This document shows, one piece after another, positions 25,066 through 33,380 of a DNA stretch of 64,000 nt; positions within the stretch are counted from its first letter, which is position 1, and the number at the start of each line of letters is the position of its first letter. A program made the position numbers and the translations under genes. The notes below the pieces were generated by a model. It did not search any database and was not told where the DNA came from. It was given only the letters and a program-made list of their open reading frames with translations. Source of the DNA: Serratia proteamaculans_D (lineage in GTDB: Bacteria > Pseudomonadota > Gammaproteobacteria > Enterobacterales > Enterobacteriaceae); assembly GCF_049959315.1 (NCBI RefSeq), contig NZ_CP188201.1. The stretch is one strand, 5' to 3'.

Positions 25066-26436
25066 TTACACCGCCAGCCACAGCAACCAGGTGAACAGGA
25101 AACCGCTCAGGCCGAGGATAGTGGTCAGCACCGTCCAGGTTTTCAACCCATCAGCCACGGAAAGACCGAGATATTTGGTGACGATCCAGAAGCCGGAATC
25201 ATTCACGTGCGATAGCCCCAGCCCGCCGAAGCAGGTGGCGAGGGTGACCAGCACCAACTGTAAATGGTTCAGTCCGCTGACCGCTTCCGACAGTAGCCCT
25301 CCGGTCGTCAGGATCGCCACGGTGGCGGACCCCTGTGAGGCACGCAGAGCCAGCGAGATAATAAACGCCGCCGGGATCAACGGCAGGCCAATGGTGGTCA
25401 GAACCTCCGCCAATGCCTTGCCCACGCCAGACTCCACCAGCACTTTGCCGAACACGCCACCGGCACCGGTCACCAGGATCACCACCGCGGCAGTGGGCAG
25501 CGCGCCACCCATGACGTCACTGGTGTGTTGCAGGCTCCAGCCACGGCGAATGGCCAGGAAATAGAACGCCAACAGCAGAGCGATCATCAGCGCCACCGCC
25601 GGGGAACCGATCAACGATAAAGTGTCACGCAGTACCGAGCCTGGCTCAAGCAGGGTGGCGGAAACGGTACCCAGCATGATGATCGCGATAGGAATGACGA
25701 TCAGCGCGGCCACCAGTCCGGCACCCGGCGGGTTGATGCGGTCGCTTAGCGGTGCTTTGCCTGCAGGAGCCGGCTCGGGGGCCGCCAGCTGCAGCTGCTC
25801 CAGCACTTCAATCGATAACGGGTAGGACTTGCGGTTCAGCCATTTGGCCGTGAAATAGCCGATAACACCGACCGGAATGCAGATAGCCAAGCCGATAATG
25901 GTCAGCCAGCCGATGTCGGCGCTGAGTAACCCGGCAGCAGCCACCGGGCCAGGGTGTGGCGGCAGCGCGACGTGCACCGTCAGCATCACGCCGGCCATCG
26001 GCAGGCCGAATTTCAGCGGGGAAACTTTGGCCACTTTGGCAAAGCCGTAGATGATCGGCGCCAGAATGATAAAGCCGACGTCGAAGAACACCGGAATACC
26101 GAGAATAAACGCGGCGAGGGTTAGCGCGGCGATGGTACGTTTTGGCCCTAAAGCCTGGCTGAAACGCTGGGCCAGCGACTCGGCCCCGCCGGAATGCTCG
26201 ATCATTCTGCCGAGCATCGCGCCCAGACCGATAATAATGGTTACCGAGCCCAGCACGCCGCCCATTCCGGCGGTCATCACTTTCATCACCTCGCCGGTCG
26301 GGATACCGCTGGCCAGCGCCACCAGCAGGCTAACCACCAGCAGGGCGACAAAGGGCTGGATCTTGGCCTTGATCACCATCAGCAGAAGCAGTACTACGCC
26401 TAATGCGGCAATTATCAAAAGCAGGGAAGTCGACAT
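25066..26436 (-). CDS. ygbN: GntP-family sugar-acid:H+ symporter (YgbN-like)
   Basis: A 456-residue inner-membrane transporter with about 12-14 helices and the GntP family features (IIIGLGAMLGRMIEHSGGA, ALPPHPGPVAAAGLLSADIG). It is the last gene of an operon with the E. coli ygbJKLMN order, so it most likely imports L-threonate or another four-carbon sugar acid for the enzymes encoded upstream. The start at 26436 is chosen because it begins the first helix and has AAAGG upstream. A 107-bp gap separates it from otnI. Confidence 0.85.
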   Translation of the reverse strand: MSTSLLLIIAALGVVLLLLMVIKAKIQPFVALLVVSLLVALASGIPTGEVMKVMTAGMGGVLGSVTIIIGLGAMLGRMIEHSGGAESLAQRFSQALGPKRTIAALTLAAFILGIPVFFDVGFIILAPIIYGFAKVAKVSPLKFGLPMAGVMLTVHVALPPHPGPVAAAGLLSADIGWLTIIGLAICIPVGVIGYFTAKWLNRKSYPLSIEVLEQLQLAAPEPAPAGKAPLSDRINPPGAGLVAALIVIPIAIIMLGTVSATLLEPGSVLRDTLSLIGSPAVALMIALLLAFYFLAIRRGWSLQHTSDVMGGALPTAAVVILVTGAGGVFGKVLVESGVGKALAEVLTTIGLPLIPAAFIISLALRASQGSATVAILTTGGLLSEAVSGLNHLQLVLVTLATCFGGLGLSHVNDSGFWIVTKYLGLSVADGLKTWTVLTTILGLSGFLFTWLLWLAV

Positions 26437-26543
26437 GGGATAGCCTTTAATCGGGTAAGAGTCAGGCACCGCGATCGCCGGCTGGCGATACGGGTGCGTT
26501 TAATTTTTATAGGGTTGCTGTGCAGGTACGGAGGAGCGGCCTG

Positions 26544-27320
26544 TTACCGATAAGGCCTTATCCAACCCAGCCCGGCTCGGGTATCGCCACGCGGTTTGTA
26601 CTCGCAGCCAATCCAGCCGGTATAACCGAGGCGGTCCAGTTGGGCGAACAGCCACGGATAATTCAGTTCGCCGTCGTCCGGTTCATGGCGTTCTGGTACT
26701 GAAGCTATCTGAATATGGGCATAGCGCCCGGCCAGTGCGGCCATCAGACCGCTGATATTGCCGTCGACCAACTGTGCATGGAAAAAATCGAACTGGATAA
26801 ACACATTCGGGCGATCGACGGCTTCGACCAGCTTTGCTGCCTGATGCTGGCTGGAGAACAGATAGTTGGGTTTTACCTGCGGGCTGAGCGCTTCGATCAG
26901 TACCTTGATGCCGTGCTGGGCGAAGCTGTCGGCGGCGTAGCGGATATTGTCGATAAAGGTATCGCGGTAGCGTTGCCCATCTTCGCCGGGTGGAACCACA
27001 CCGGCCATGACGTGTACGCTGGGGCAGTTCAGCGCGATGGCGTAGGCCAGAGCTCTGTCGATATCGGCCCGCGCGGCCTGTTCGCGGCCAGGTACCGCCG
27101 CCAGGCCCCATTCCCCGGCATCGACATTGCCGGGCGCGGTGTTAAACAGCACCTGTTGCAGGCCGTGGCTGTGCAGTTTTTCCGCCAGCAACCCGGCCGG
27201 ATAGTCATAGGGGAACAGGAACTCCACCGCGGTGAACCCTTCGGCGGCCGCGGCCTCGAACCGCTCCAGGAACGGCAGTTCGGTAAACATCATCGATAAA
27301 TTGGCAGCAAATTTAGGCAT
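26544..27320 (-). CDS. otnI: 2-oxo-tetronate isomerase OtnI
   Basis: A 258-residue TIM-barrel isomerase of the hydroxypyruvate isomerase family (E. coli YgbM). Visible blocks are MFTELPFLERFEAAAAEGF at the start, NVFIQFDFFHAQLVDG in the middle and WIGCEYKPRGDTRAGLGW at the end. These carry the acidic and His residues that bind the divalent metal. In the L-threonate pathway it converts 2-oxo-tetronate to 3-oxo-tetronate before phosphorylation. Only 3 bp separate it from otnC. Confidence 0.9.
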   Translation of the reverse strand: MPKFAANLSMMFTELPFLERFEAAAAEGFTAVEFLFPYDYPAGLLAEKLHSHGLQQVLFNTAPGNVDAGEWGLAAVPGREQAARADIDRALAYAIALNCPSVHVMAGVVPPGEDGQRYRDTFIDNIRYAADSFAQHGIKVLIEALSPQVKPNYLFSSQHQAAKLVEAVDRPNVFIQFDFFHAQLVDGNISGLMAALAGRYAHIQIASVPERHEPDDGELNYPWLFAQLDRLGYTGWIGCEYKPRGDTRAGLGWIRPYR

Positions 27321-27323
27321 GAT

Positions 27324-27956
27324 TCAGCTCCGTAGCTCGGCAATCTCATCATCGGTCAAATAACGAATCGGGCGTTCGCCGAGGGTGAAAATCAGCTTCG
27401 CCGCATCTTCCATCTCTTCGGTGTTGTCCGCCGCCGCACGCAGACTCTTACCGGTGACCACCGGGCCGTGATTGGCCAGCAAAAAAGCACGGTGCGTCGG
27501 TGCCAGCCTGGCCAGATCCTCCGCCAGTCGCAAGTCACCGGGGCGATAGTAAGGCACCACCGGCACCTTGCCGACCCGCATCACCACATAAGGGGTGAAG
27601 GGTTTGATGGCATTCTCCCTATCCAACCCCTGCAGGCAGGACAGGGCGGTGAGATAGGTACAGTGCAGGTGCACCACCGCTTTGCATTCCGGGTTGTTCA
27701 GATACAGCGCGCGGTGGAAGCTGATCTCTTTTGAGGGTTTATCCCCGGACAGCCATTCGCCGCTCAGGCTGACTTTCGACAACCGATCGGCCTGCAGTTC
27801 ACCCAGACAGGATCCGGTAGGGGTGGCCAGTAGCGTGCCATCCGCCAATAACAGCGAAAGGTTACCGGCAGAGCCAGTGGCGTAGCCACGCTGAAAGAAC
27901 GAGGCCCCCAGACGTACCATTTCTTCACGCGCCTGCTGTTCAGGGGTCAGTGTCAT
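27324..27956 (-). CDS. otnC: 3-oxo-tetronate 4-phosphate decarboxylase OtnC
   Basis: A 210-residue class II aldolase/adducin-family enzyme (E. coli YgbL). The zinc-binding histidines are visible in AVVHLHCTYLTALSCLQG and LLANHGPVVTGKS, and the phosphate-binding loop in GNLSLLLADG. It decarboxylates 3-oxo-tetronate 4-phosphate to dihydroxyacetone phosphate. Its start overlaps the otnK stop by 4 bp (ATGA), so the two are translationally coupled. Confidence 0.9.
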   Translation of the reverse strand: MTLTPEQQAREEMVRLGASFFQRGYATGSAGNLSLLLADGTLLATPTGSCLGELQADRLSKVSLSGEWLSGDKPSKEISFHRALYLNNPECKAVVHLHCTYLTALSCLQGLDRENAIKPFTPYVVMRVGKVPVVPYYRPGDLRLAEDLARLAPTHRAFLLANHGPVVTGKSLRAAADNTEEMEDAAKLIFTLGERPIRYLTDDEIAELRS

Positions 27957-29215
27957 AGGGGGAACTCCGTTTGCGCCCGGGCGAAAAAGTTCTCGTCGCC
28001 AAAATTGCCCGATTTCAGGGCCAGTGAAATAGACTGATCGATGGCACGCACCCAGGGCACGCCGGGAGAAATGCAGGGGCCAATGTGGAAGCCGCGAATA
28101 CCCAGAGCCTGTGTGACCACGCCGGAGGTTTCGCCACCGGCGACGATAAAGCGGCTGAATCCCCGCTGCTGGAGCTGTTTGACCACCCCGGCGAACAGCG
28201 ACTCTACCGCCTGGCTGGCGGCGGCCATACCGTACTGCTGTTGCACCTGCTGCAGTTTTTCCGGCTCTGCGGTGGCGTACAGCAGCGGGGCCAGCGGGGC
28301 ACTCGCCTGCTGTTGCACCCAGTCGGCCAGTTCGGTGATATAGGCCGTGCGTTCAGCGTCGTCCAGGCAACGCGCCACGTCGACCGCCATAGCGGCGGCC
28401 TGTTGACGATAACGTGCCACCTGTTGATTAGTCATAGTGGAACAGGAACCGGACAACACCACGGCTTTTGCTCCTTGCGGCGCTCCAGCGGCCTGTGGGC
28501 TGCCTTGCCCCGGCTGCGCCCATTGGCGTGCCAGACCCATCGCCAGGCCGGAGCCACCGGTCACCAGCTTCATCTCTTTCAGCGCCGCACCCTGGGTCAG
28601 CAAATGTTGTTCATTTAGCGTATCGAGCACGGCGTAACGCATGCCCTGCTGTGCCAATTGCCGCAGTTTTTCAGTCACCGCCCCGGCGCCGCGATCCATT
28701 TCTGCGGCGTTCACCAGCCCACAGCCTCCCTGAGCCTGTGCTTCCATCAGCCGTAGCAGGTTACTGTCGGTCATTGGCGTTACCGGGTGGTGGCGCATGC
28801 CGGATTCTGCCAGCAACTGATCCGACACGAACAGATAGCCCTGATATACGGTGCGGCCGTTGACCGGCAACGCGGGTGAAATCACCGTCTGGCTTTCGCC
28901 CAGCGCATCAAGCAGGGCGTCGGTCACCGGGCCGATATTGCCCTGCGCGGTGCTGTCGAAGGTTGAGCAATATTTGAAGTAAAATTGCCGGCAACCCTGG
29001 CGCTGTAGCCAGGCCAGTGCCTGCAACGACTGCTCAACGGCCTGTGCCACCGGGCAGGAGCGTGACTTCAGGCTGATAACCACCGCCTGCGCTTCGATCG
29101 GCAGGTCATCCTGTGGCACGCCGTTCAACTGCACCGTCGGCAGTCCGTTTTCTACCAGAAAGCTGGCAATGTCGGTGGCTCCGGTAAAATCATCTGCAAT
29201 GACGCCGAGCAGCAT
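27953..29215 (-). CDS. otnK: 3-oxo-tetronate 4-kinase OtnK
   Basis: A 420-residue four-carbon acid sugar kinase (DUF1537 family, E. coli YgbK). The N-terminal substrate domain begins with IADDFTGATDIASF, the family signature. The C-terminal nucleotide domain carries FIVAGGETSGVV. It phosphorylates 3-oxo-tetronate with ATP. It overlaps ltnD by one base (TAATG) and otnC by four, as expected in a tightly coupled operon. Confidence 0.9.
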   Translation of the reverse strand: MLLGVIADDFTGATDIASFLVENGLPTVQLNGVPQDDLPIEAQAVVISLKSRSCPVAQAVEQSLQALAWLQRQGCRQFYFKYCSTFDSTAQGNIGPVTDALLDALGESQTVISPALPVNGRTVYQGYLFVSDQLLAESGMRHHPVTPMTDSNLLRLMEAQAQGGCGLVNAAEMDRGAGAVTEKLRQLAQQGMRYAVLDTLNEQHLLTQGAALKEMKLVTGGSGLAMGLARQWAQPGQGSPQAAGAPQGAKAVVLSGSCSTMTNQQVARYRQQAAAMAVDVARCLDDAERTAYITELADWVQQQASAPLAPLLYATAEPEKLQQVQQQYGMAAASQAVESLFAGVVKQLQQRGFSRFIVAGGETSGVVTQALGIRGFHIGPCISPGVPWVRAIDQSISLALKSGNFGDENFFARAQTEFPL

Positions 29216-30129
29216 TATGCGTTCTCCTTCTTTTGCGGCAGGTCGATACCGGCGAAGATTTTGATCACCGCACTGTCGTCCTCTTTACCGAAACCGGCAT
29301 TGCTGGCGGCGGTGAACATATTGAAGGCGGTGGAGGCCAGCGGCAGCGGGAAATGCAGCGCTTTGGCGGTATCCGCCACCAACCCCAGATCCTTCACGAA
29401 GATATCAACCGCCGAGTTAGGCGTATAGTCACCGTCGACCACGTGGCGCATGCGGTTCTCGAACATCCATGAGTTACCGGCGGCGTGGGTGACGACATCG
29501 TACATGACGTCCAGCGGAATACCGGCGCGGGCGGCCAGCGCCATGGCCTCGGCCCCGGCGGCAATATGTACCCCGGCCAGCAGTTGGTGGATGATTTTCA
29601 CCGTAGCCCCCAGACCAATCTCTTCGCCAATGCGATAGACCTTGCCGGCAATGGCGTCCAGCACCGGTTGCAACTGGCGGAAAGTGGATTCGGCACCGGA
29701 GGCCATCACCGTCATCTGGCCTTCGGCAGCTTTGGCTGCACCACCGGAAACCGGGGCGTCCAACATGTTAAGGCCCAGGGCCAGCAACTGCTGTTCGATC
29801 TGTTTGGCATCGGCCGCGGAAATGGTGGAAGACACCATCACCGGCGTATTCGGTTTCAGCTTCGCGGCCAGGCCGCTGTCACCAAACAGGATCTGTTTCA
29901 CCTGGGCGGCGTTGACCACCAGCAGCAGCAAGGCATCCAGCTCGGCAGCGAAGTCGTCTGCGCAGGTGGCCGCCTGTTTTGCTCCGGCCTGTTGCAAGGT
30001 GGTCAGCGCCTGCGGGTTAAGGTCGACACCGTAGGTGGTCAGCCCGGCATTAATGCACGACTTTGCCGCTCCCATGCCCATCGAACCTAATCCTACGATG
30101 CAAACTGCAAAATCCGCTGGCTGTGTCAT
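29215..30129 (-). CDS. ltnD: L-threonate dehydrogenase LtnD
   Basis: A 304-residue beta-hydroxyacid dehydrogenase (E. coli YgbJ). The NAD(P)-binding motif is VGLGSMGMGAAKS near the N-terminus. The substrate motif DAPVSGGAAKA and the catalytic lysine in VKIIHQLLAG are present. It oxidises L-threonate to 2-oxo-tetronate. The ATG at 30129 has GAGG 6 bp upstream and is preferred to the extension to 30201. It is the first gene of the operon ltnD-otnK-otnC-otnI-ygbN, divergent from its likely DeoR regulator. Confidence 0.9.
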   Translation of the reverse strand: MTQPADFAVCIVGLGSMGMGAAKSCINAGLTTYGVDLNPQALTTLQQAGAKQAATCADDFAAELDALLLLVVNAAQVKQILFGDSGLAAKLKPNTPVMVSSTISAADAKQIEQQLLALGLNMLDAPVSGGAAKAAEGQMTVMASGAESTFRQLQPVLDAIAGKVYRIGEEIGLGATVKIIHQLLAGVHIAAGAEAMALAARAGIPLDVMYDVVTHAAGNSWMFENRMRHVVDGDYTPNSAVDIFVKDLGLVADTAKALHFPLPLASTAFNMFTAASNAGFGKEDDSAVIKIFAGIDLPQKKENA

Positions 30130-30213
30130 ACTGTACCTCATGTTAATTTTAGTGATAATTTGTTTTGTTGTGTTAAATATAAGCGCTTTATGGCGCGTCA
30201 TCAGCGATCGTTG

Positions 30214-30232
30214 TCACAATTATTAACAGTGA
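30214..30232. promoter_or_regulatory. Candidate operator 1 of the tetronate operon
   Basis: TCACAATTATTA followed by ACAGTGA (TCAC-n11-GTGA symmetry) lies 85 bp upstream of ltnD. The same 12-bp word recurs at 30376-30387 next to the divergent regulator. Confidence 0.4.
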
Positions 30233-30375
30233 ATGGATGAGGCTCACAACGGCCAATAATATGAATTCTTTTCTATCTGTTTGTTTTAAAATATTAAAAT
30301 TAAATAACCGATAACATGAGCAACTTCACGGCCTGAAAACAGCAGGCTTTCGCCGAACGAAAATTGACGTAAAAT

Positions 30376-30393
30376 CACAATTATTATCACTGC
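30376..30393. promoter_or_regulatory. Candidate operator 2 of the tetronate operon
   Basis: An exact second copy of TCACAATTATTA, followed by TCACTG, lies 18 bp before the DeoR-family start. The paired repeats 162 bp apart suggest binding of an oligomeric repressor with looping, as known for DeoR-family proteins; this is inferred. Confidence 0.4.
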
Positions 30394-30410
30394 GGTAAAG
30401 AGAGGGAACC

Positions 30411-31175
30411 GTGATACCTGTAGAACGCCATCAACAAATCTTAGCGCTGGTATCAGAACGCGGAGTGGTCAGCATTGCAGAATTGACCGAACGGCTGGGG
30501 GTGTCGCACATGACCATCCGCCGCGATCTGCAAAAGCTCGAGGAGCAGGGCGCGGTACTGGCGGTGTCGGGTGGCGTGCAGTCGGCAGAGCGGGTGGCGA
30601 TCGAGCCTTCGCATCAGGACAAGGAAGGGATGTACAGCCAGCAGAAAGCGGCCATCGGGCAGTTGGCCGCCCGGCAGATCCCCGCTGACAGCTGTATCTA
30701 TCTGGATGCAGGCACCACAACGCTGGCGCTGGCCAGGCACATTAGCGATCGCGATGACCTGACGGTGGTCACCAATGATTTCGTGATTGCGGGTTACCTG
30801 ATTGAGCACAGCCAGTGCAAAATCATTCACACCGGCGGCACCGTCTGCCGTGAGAATCGCTCCTGCGTGGGGGAAGCGGCAGCGCAGGCATTGCGCGGGC
30901 TGTTTATCGATCTGGCGTTTATTTCCGCTTCGTCATGGGGCATGCGCGGGTTGTCGACGCCGAACGAAGACAAGGTGGTGGTGAAGAAAGCCATTGTGGA
31001 TGCCAGCCGCCGCTGCATTCTGCTCAGCGATACTTCTAAGTACGGTAAAGTCGCCACCTATCTGGCGCTGCCGATAACGGTATTTGATACGATTATTACC
31101 GATGACAACCTGCCCGCCGCCGCGCGTGAGGCGATCCTGCAGGCGGATATTACGCTGATGACGACCGGAGAGTGA
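30411..31175 (+). CDS. ygbI: DeoR-family regulator of the tetronate operon (YgbI-like)
   Basis: A 254-residue DeoR/GlpR regulator. The helix-turn-helix is at ~5-57 (MIPVERHQQILALVSERGVV, VSHMTIRRDLQKLEEQGAV). The effector domain carries the sugar-phosphate-isomerase-like block IYLDAGTTTLALARH and a later FISASSWGMRGLSTP. It is divergent from ltnD, as ygbI is in E. coli, and presumably represses the operon until a pathway phosphate intermediate binds. Confidence 0.87.
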   Translation: MIPVERHQQILALVSERGVVSIAELTERLGVSHMTIRRDLQKLEEQGAVLAVSGGVQSAERVAIEPSHQDKEGMYSQQKAAIGQLAARQIPADSCIYLDAGTTTLALARHISDRDDLTVVTNDFVIAGYLIEHSQCKIIHTGGTVCRENRSCVGEAAAQALRGLFIDLAFISASSWGMRGLSTPNEDKVVVKKAIVDASRRCILLSDTSKYGKVATYLALPITVFDTIITDDNLPAAAREAILQADITLMTTGE

Positions 31176-31190
31176 GTGGCTAAAACAGAA

Positions 31191-31208
31191 AACCCCCAAA
31201 TGGGGGTT
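31191..31208. terminator. Bidirectional terminator between the DeoR gene and a small minus-strand gene
   Basis: The stem AACCCCCA / TGGGGGTT with a 2-base apparent loop overlaps the stop codon of the minus-strand small gene. The minus strand has a T-rich tail (TTCTGTTTTA), so the better direction is minus. Confidence 0.75.
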
Positions 31209-31407
31209 ATGACGTTTCGTTGGAACGGTAGCGGCTGATGACCCGCCCCGGCGTACCGAGGCAACCTCGTTCACGCCACTCCTGGCATCTTTGTTCCCAC
31301 CAGGCATCATGGAAAGCTTGTAAGGCCTGCAGACGCTGTTCTTTAATACTCAAAGAGTCTGCGCTTTGCTCCTGTGATTGATCCAAGACGTTAGATTTCG
31401 ATGACAT
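31207..31407 (-). CDS. Unknown 66-residue protein
   Basis: A small, charged, Gln/Glu-rich protein with a central aromatic segment (LQAFHDAWWEQRCQEWRERG) and no signal peptide or membrane helix. The ATG at 31407 has AAGGACG upstream and lies inside the end of the preceding gene, a 17-bp overlap that implies translational coupling. I do not recognise the family. Its stop codon lies within the terminator stem. Confidence 0.6.
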   Translation of the reverse strand: MSSKSNVLDQSQEQSADSLSIKEQRLQALQAFHDAWWEQRCQEWRERGCLGTPGRVISRYRSNETS

Positions 31408-31876
31408 ATAAATCGTCCTTTATGAATTCCATTTTGTACAAATACTGTACTCTTTGAGCATGTTTTTTCAAGAGTGAATCATAGATTTTGGCCAAGGCGG
31501 GTCTTAAAGGTACGCTAAAAACGAGCTTTGCCTGATATTGGGTAACGAAGTCGATAATAGTTTTACCTATCCCATCGACGAACAGGCGCTCACGTTCAGA
31601 AAAAGTATACCCCATAGGGGTATAGGTATCGAATGCGGAGCGCCCTTGTCTGGTGGCAAGACTTAGCGCTTTGATATCATAAAACTCTATGGCATAAGCG
31701 TTCTCTAAAAAGTCTGGGTCGGTATAAACATGCGAAAACCATGCTCGCATTTCTTGAGTGATCTTTTTGAAATCCAGATAATATTCTGCAGTTTTTTTAT
31801 CACTTTTGCTTACCGTTATCTGATATCTGAATTCACCCGCCTGTAGCGTATAGCGCTCCGTAGCATCAATCTCCAT
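31391..31876 (-). CDS. Unknown 161-residue protein
   Basis: A soluble protein without signal peptide, of visibly lower GC than its neighbours, with the motifs AGEFRYQITVSKSDKK and GYTFSERERLFVDGIGKT. An AAGGA ribosome site precedes the ATG. I do not recognise the family. It heads a two-gene unit with the 66-residue protein. Base composition and position between a catabolic operon and the molybdoenzyme module suggest an acquired cassette. A toxin-antitoxin or phage-defence role would be speculation. Confidence 0.65.
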   Translation of the reverse strand: MEIDATERYTLQAGEFRYQITVSKSDKKTAEYYLDFKKITQEMRAWFSHVYTDPDFLENAYAIEFYDIKALSLATRQGRSAFDTYTPMGYTFSERERLFVDGIGKTIIDFVTQYQAKLVFSVPLRPALAKIYDSLLKKHAQRVQYLYKMEFIKDDLYVIEI

Positions 31877-32000
31877 GATAAAATCCTTTTTATTATTACT
31901 TTTCCAATAGTTATCTTCCTTGTTAATGGTGAATTATTAGCAGCATCGGGATATCTGTGCCAGCCACCAGCGGGGATCCTGCGCAGCGCTGCGCAGAAAA

Positions 32001-32768
32001 CTAAATACCGCTGAACCAGTTATAGCCCTGATCTTCCCAGTAGCCGCCGGGGTTGGTATCGCTGACAAAAATGGCGGCGATATGTTTGGCGTTCTTGAAC
32101 CCCAGCTTGGTGGGTACCCGCAACCTTAGCGGGTAGCCGTAATCTGCCGGCAGCGCCTTGCCGCCGAAGTCCAGCGCCAGAATGGTCTGCGGATGCAGCG
32201 CGGTGGCCATGTCGATGCTGGAGTAATAACGGTCTGCGCATTTGAAGCCCACATAGCGCGCGTTCAGATCCGCCCCGACGTGTTGCAGAAAGTTGCGCAG
32301 CGGCACGCCGCCCCATTGGCCGATGGCGCTCCAGCCTTCGATACAGATCAAGCGGGTTATCTGGCTTTGCTGCGGCAGGTGCTGCAGCTGTTCCAGCGTC
32401 CAGGGCGCTTTTTTCTCTACTTTGCCGGAGACTTCCAGTTGATAGCTGGCCAGATCCACTTCCGGCACGTTGTACTCGGGATAAAACGCGTTAAACGGGA
32501 AGGGATGAGTGATTTGATCCGGGCGATAGGTTTGCGCCAGTTTCTGGCCACTGAACAGCCAGGCCTGCACCCGATCGTTCCAGCGCGACATTGCCCACAA
32601 CACTTTATCGACCTGATCGCCGTCCTGCAGGTTACAGCCGCTCAGCATGGCGATGCCGCCCAGGGTCAGGCCGGAGCGCAGCAGCAGGCGGCGCTGCAGA
32701 TTGACCAATTGTTTCTTTTGCGCCGGCTCCAGCGTCGGTGCCGCAGGGCGCTGTTTTTTATCACTCAT
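32001..32768 (-). CDS. Tat-exported molybdopterin oxidoreductase lipoprotein (sulfite oxidase fold), copy 1
   Basis: A 255-residue protein with the sulfite oxidase/YedY (MsrP) molybdopterin fold. The twin-arginine signal QRRLLLRSGLTLGG (R26-R27) is followed by a lipobox LSGC, so C45 is likely lipid-modified. C142 in LICIEGWSAIGQWGG is the expected molybdenum ligand. The C-terminal block GYPLRLRVPTKLGFKNAKH is conserved in the family. The ATG at 32768 overlaps the end of the cytochrome gene by 8 bp. It probably receives electrons from that cytochrome b; the substrate could be methionine sulfoxide, sulfite or another oxide. A paralogue is at 48064-48852. Confidence 0.82.
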   Translation of the reverse strand: MSDKKQRPAAPTLEPAQKKQLVNLQRRLLLRSGLTLGGIAMLSGCNLQDGDQVDKVLWAMSRWNDRVQAWLFSGQKLAQTYRPDQITHPFPFNAFYPEYNVPEVDLASYQLEVSGKVEKKAPWTLEQLQHLPQQSQITRLICIEGWSAIGQWGGVPLRNFLQHVGADLNARYVGFKCADRYYSSIDMATALHPQTILALDFGGKALPADYGYPLRLRVPTKLGFKNAKHIAAIFVSDTNPGGYWEDQGYNWFSGI

Positions 32769-33366
32769 GCTTGCCACCCGTAATCATTGCCCATAGCGTG
32801 CGCGGCACGATCATCACCATCAGCAGGTGGATCACCACAAATAAACCAATGCCGGACATAGCGAAAAAGTGTACGTAACGCGCGGTGTCAAAACCGCCGA
32901 ACAGGCTTACCAGCCCTTGTAACTGCACCGGCTTCCAGATTGCCAGCCCGGAGAGCACCAGCAACAGCCCGAGAACCAGCACGCCGAGGTACATCAGCTT
33001 TTGAATGGCGTTATAACGGCCGTGCTGATGCTTTAGCCGCAGCGTTAACGCCTGCCAGATATCGCGCCGTAATCTACCGGCGGTGAGCGGCAGCAGATCT
33101 CGTTGAAAATGGCCGCTGAACAGGCTCCAAAGGAAATAGCACAGCGCATTGCCTGCCAGCAGCCACATGACCGCCAGATGCCAACCAATCGCGCCCCCCA
33201 GCCAACCGCCGAGCGTGACCTGCGGCGGAAAGCGAAAGCCGAACAGCGGTGAGGCGTTGTAGATTTCCCAGCCGCTCATGAACATGCAGACCATGGCAAA
33301 CAGGTTAATCCAATGGGTAAGGCGTACCGGCCAGCGGTGCACCGGTCGCGGCGCGTTGGTTTTCAT
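32761..33366 (-). CDS. Membrane cytochrome b partner of the molybdoenzyme, copy 1
   Basis: A 201-residue membrane protein of the cytochrome b561/Ni-Fe-hydrogenase b-type family, with about four helices. Histidines suited to heme ligation are visible in RWPVRLTHWINLF, GWHLAVMWLL, YVHFFAMSG and VVIHLLMV. It would pass quinol electrons to the periplasmic molybdoenzyme encoded immediately downstream with an overlapping start, in a role like that of MsrQ/YedZ. The second ATG, at 33366, has the better spacing to GGGAG. Confidence 0.83.
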   Translation of the reverse strand: MKTNAPRPVHRWPVRLTHWINLFAMVCMFMSGWEIYNASPLFGFRFPPQVTLGGWLGGAIGWHLAVMWLLAGNALCYFLWSLFSGHFQRDLLPLTAGRLRRDIWQALTLRLKHQHGRYNAIQKLMYLGVLVLGLLLVLSGLAIWKPVQLQGLVSLFGGFDTARYVHFFAMSGIGLFVVIHLLMVMIVPRTLWAMITGGKHE

Positions 33367-33380
33367 CATTGACTCCCGAG

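Noticed and set aside
31207..31876. Toxin-antitoxin system
   Set aside because: Small overlapping genes fit the format, but no toxin or antitoxin family motif is recognisable, so no function is assigned.
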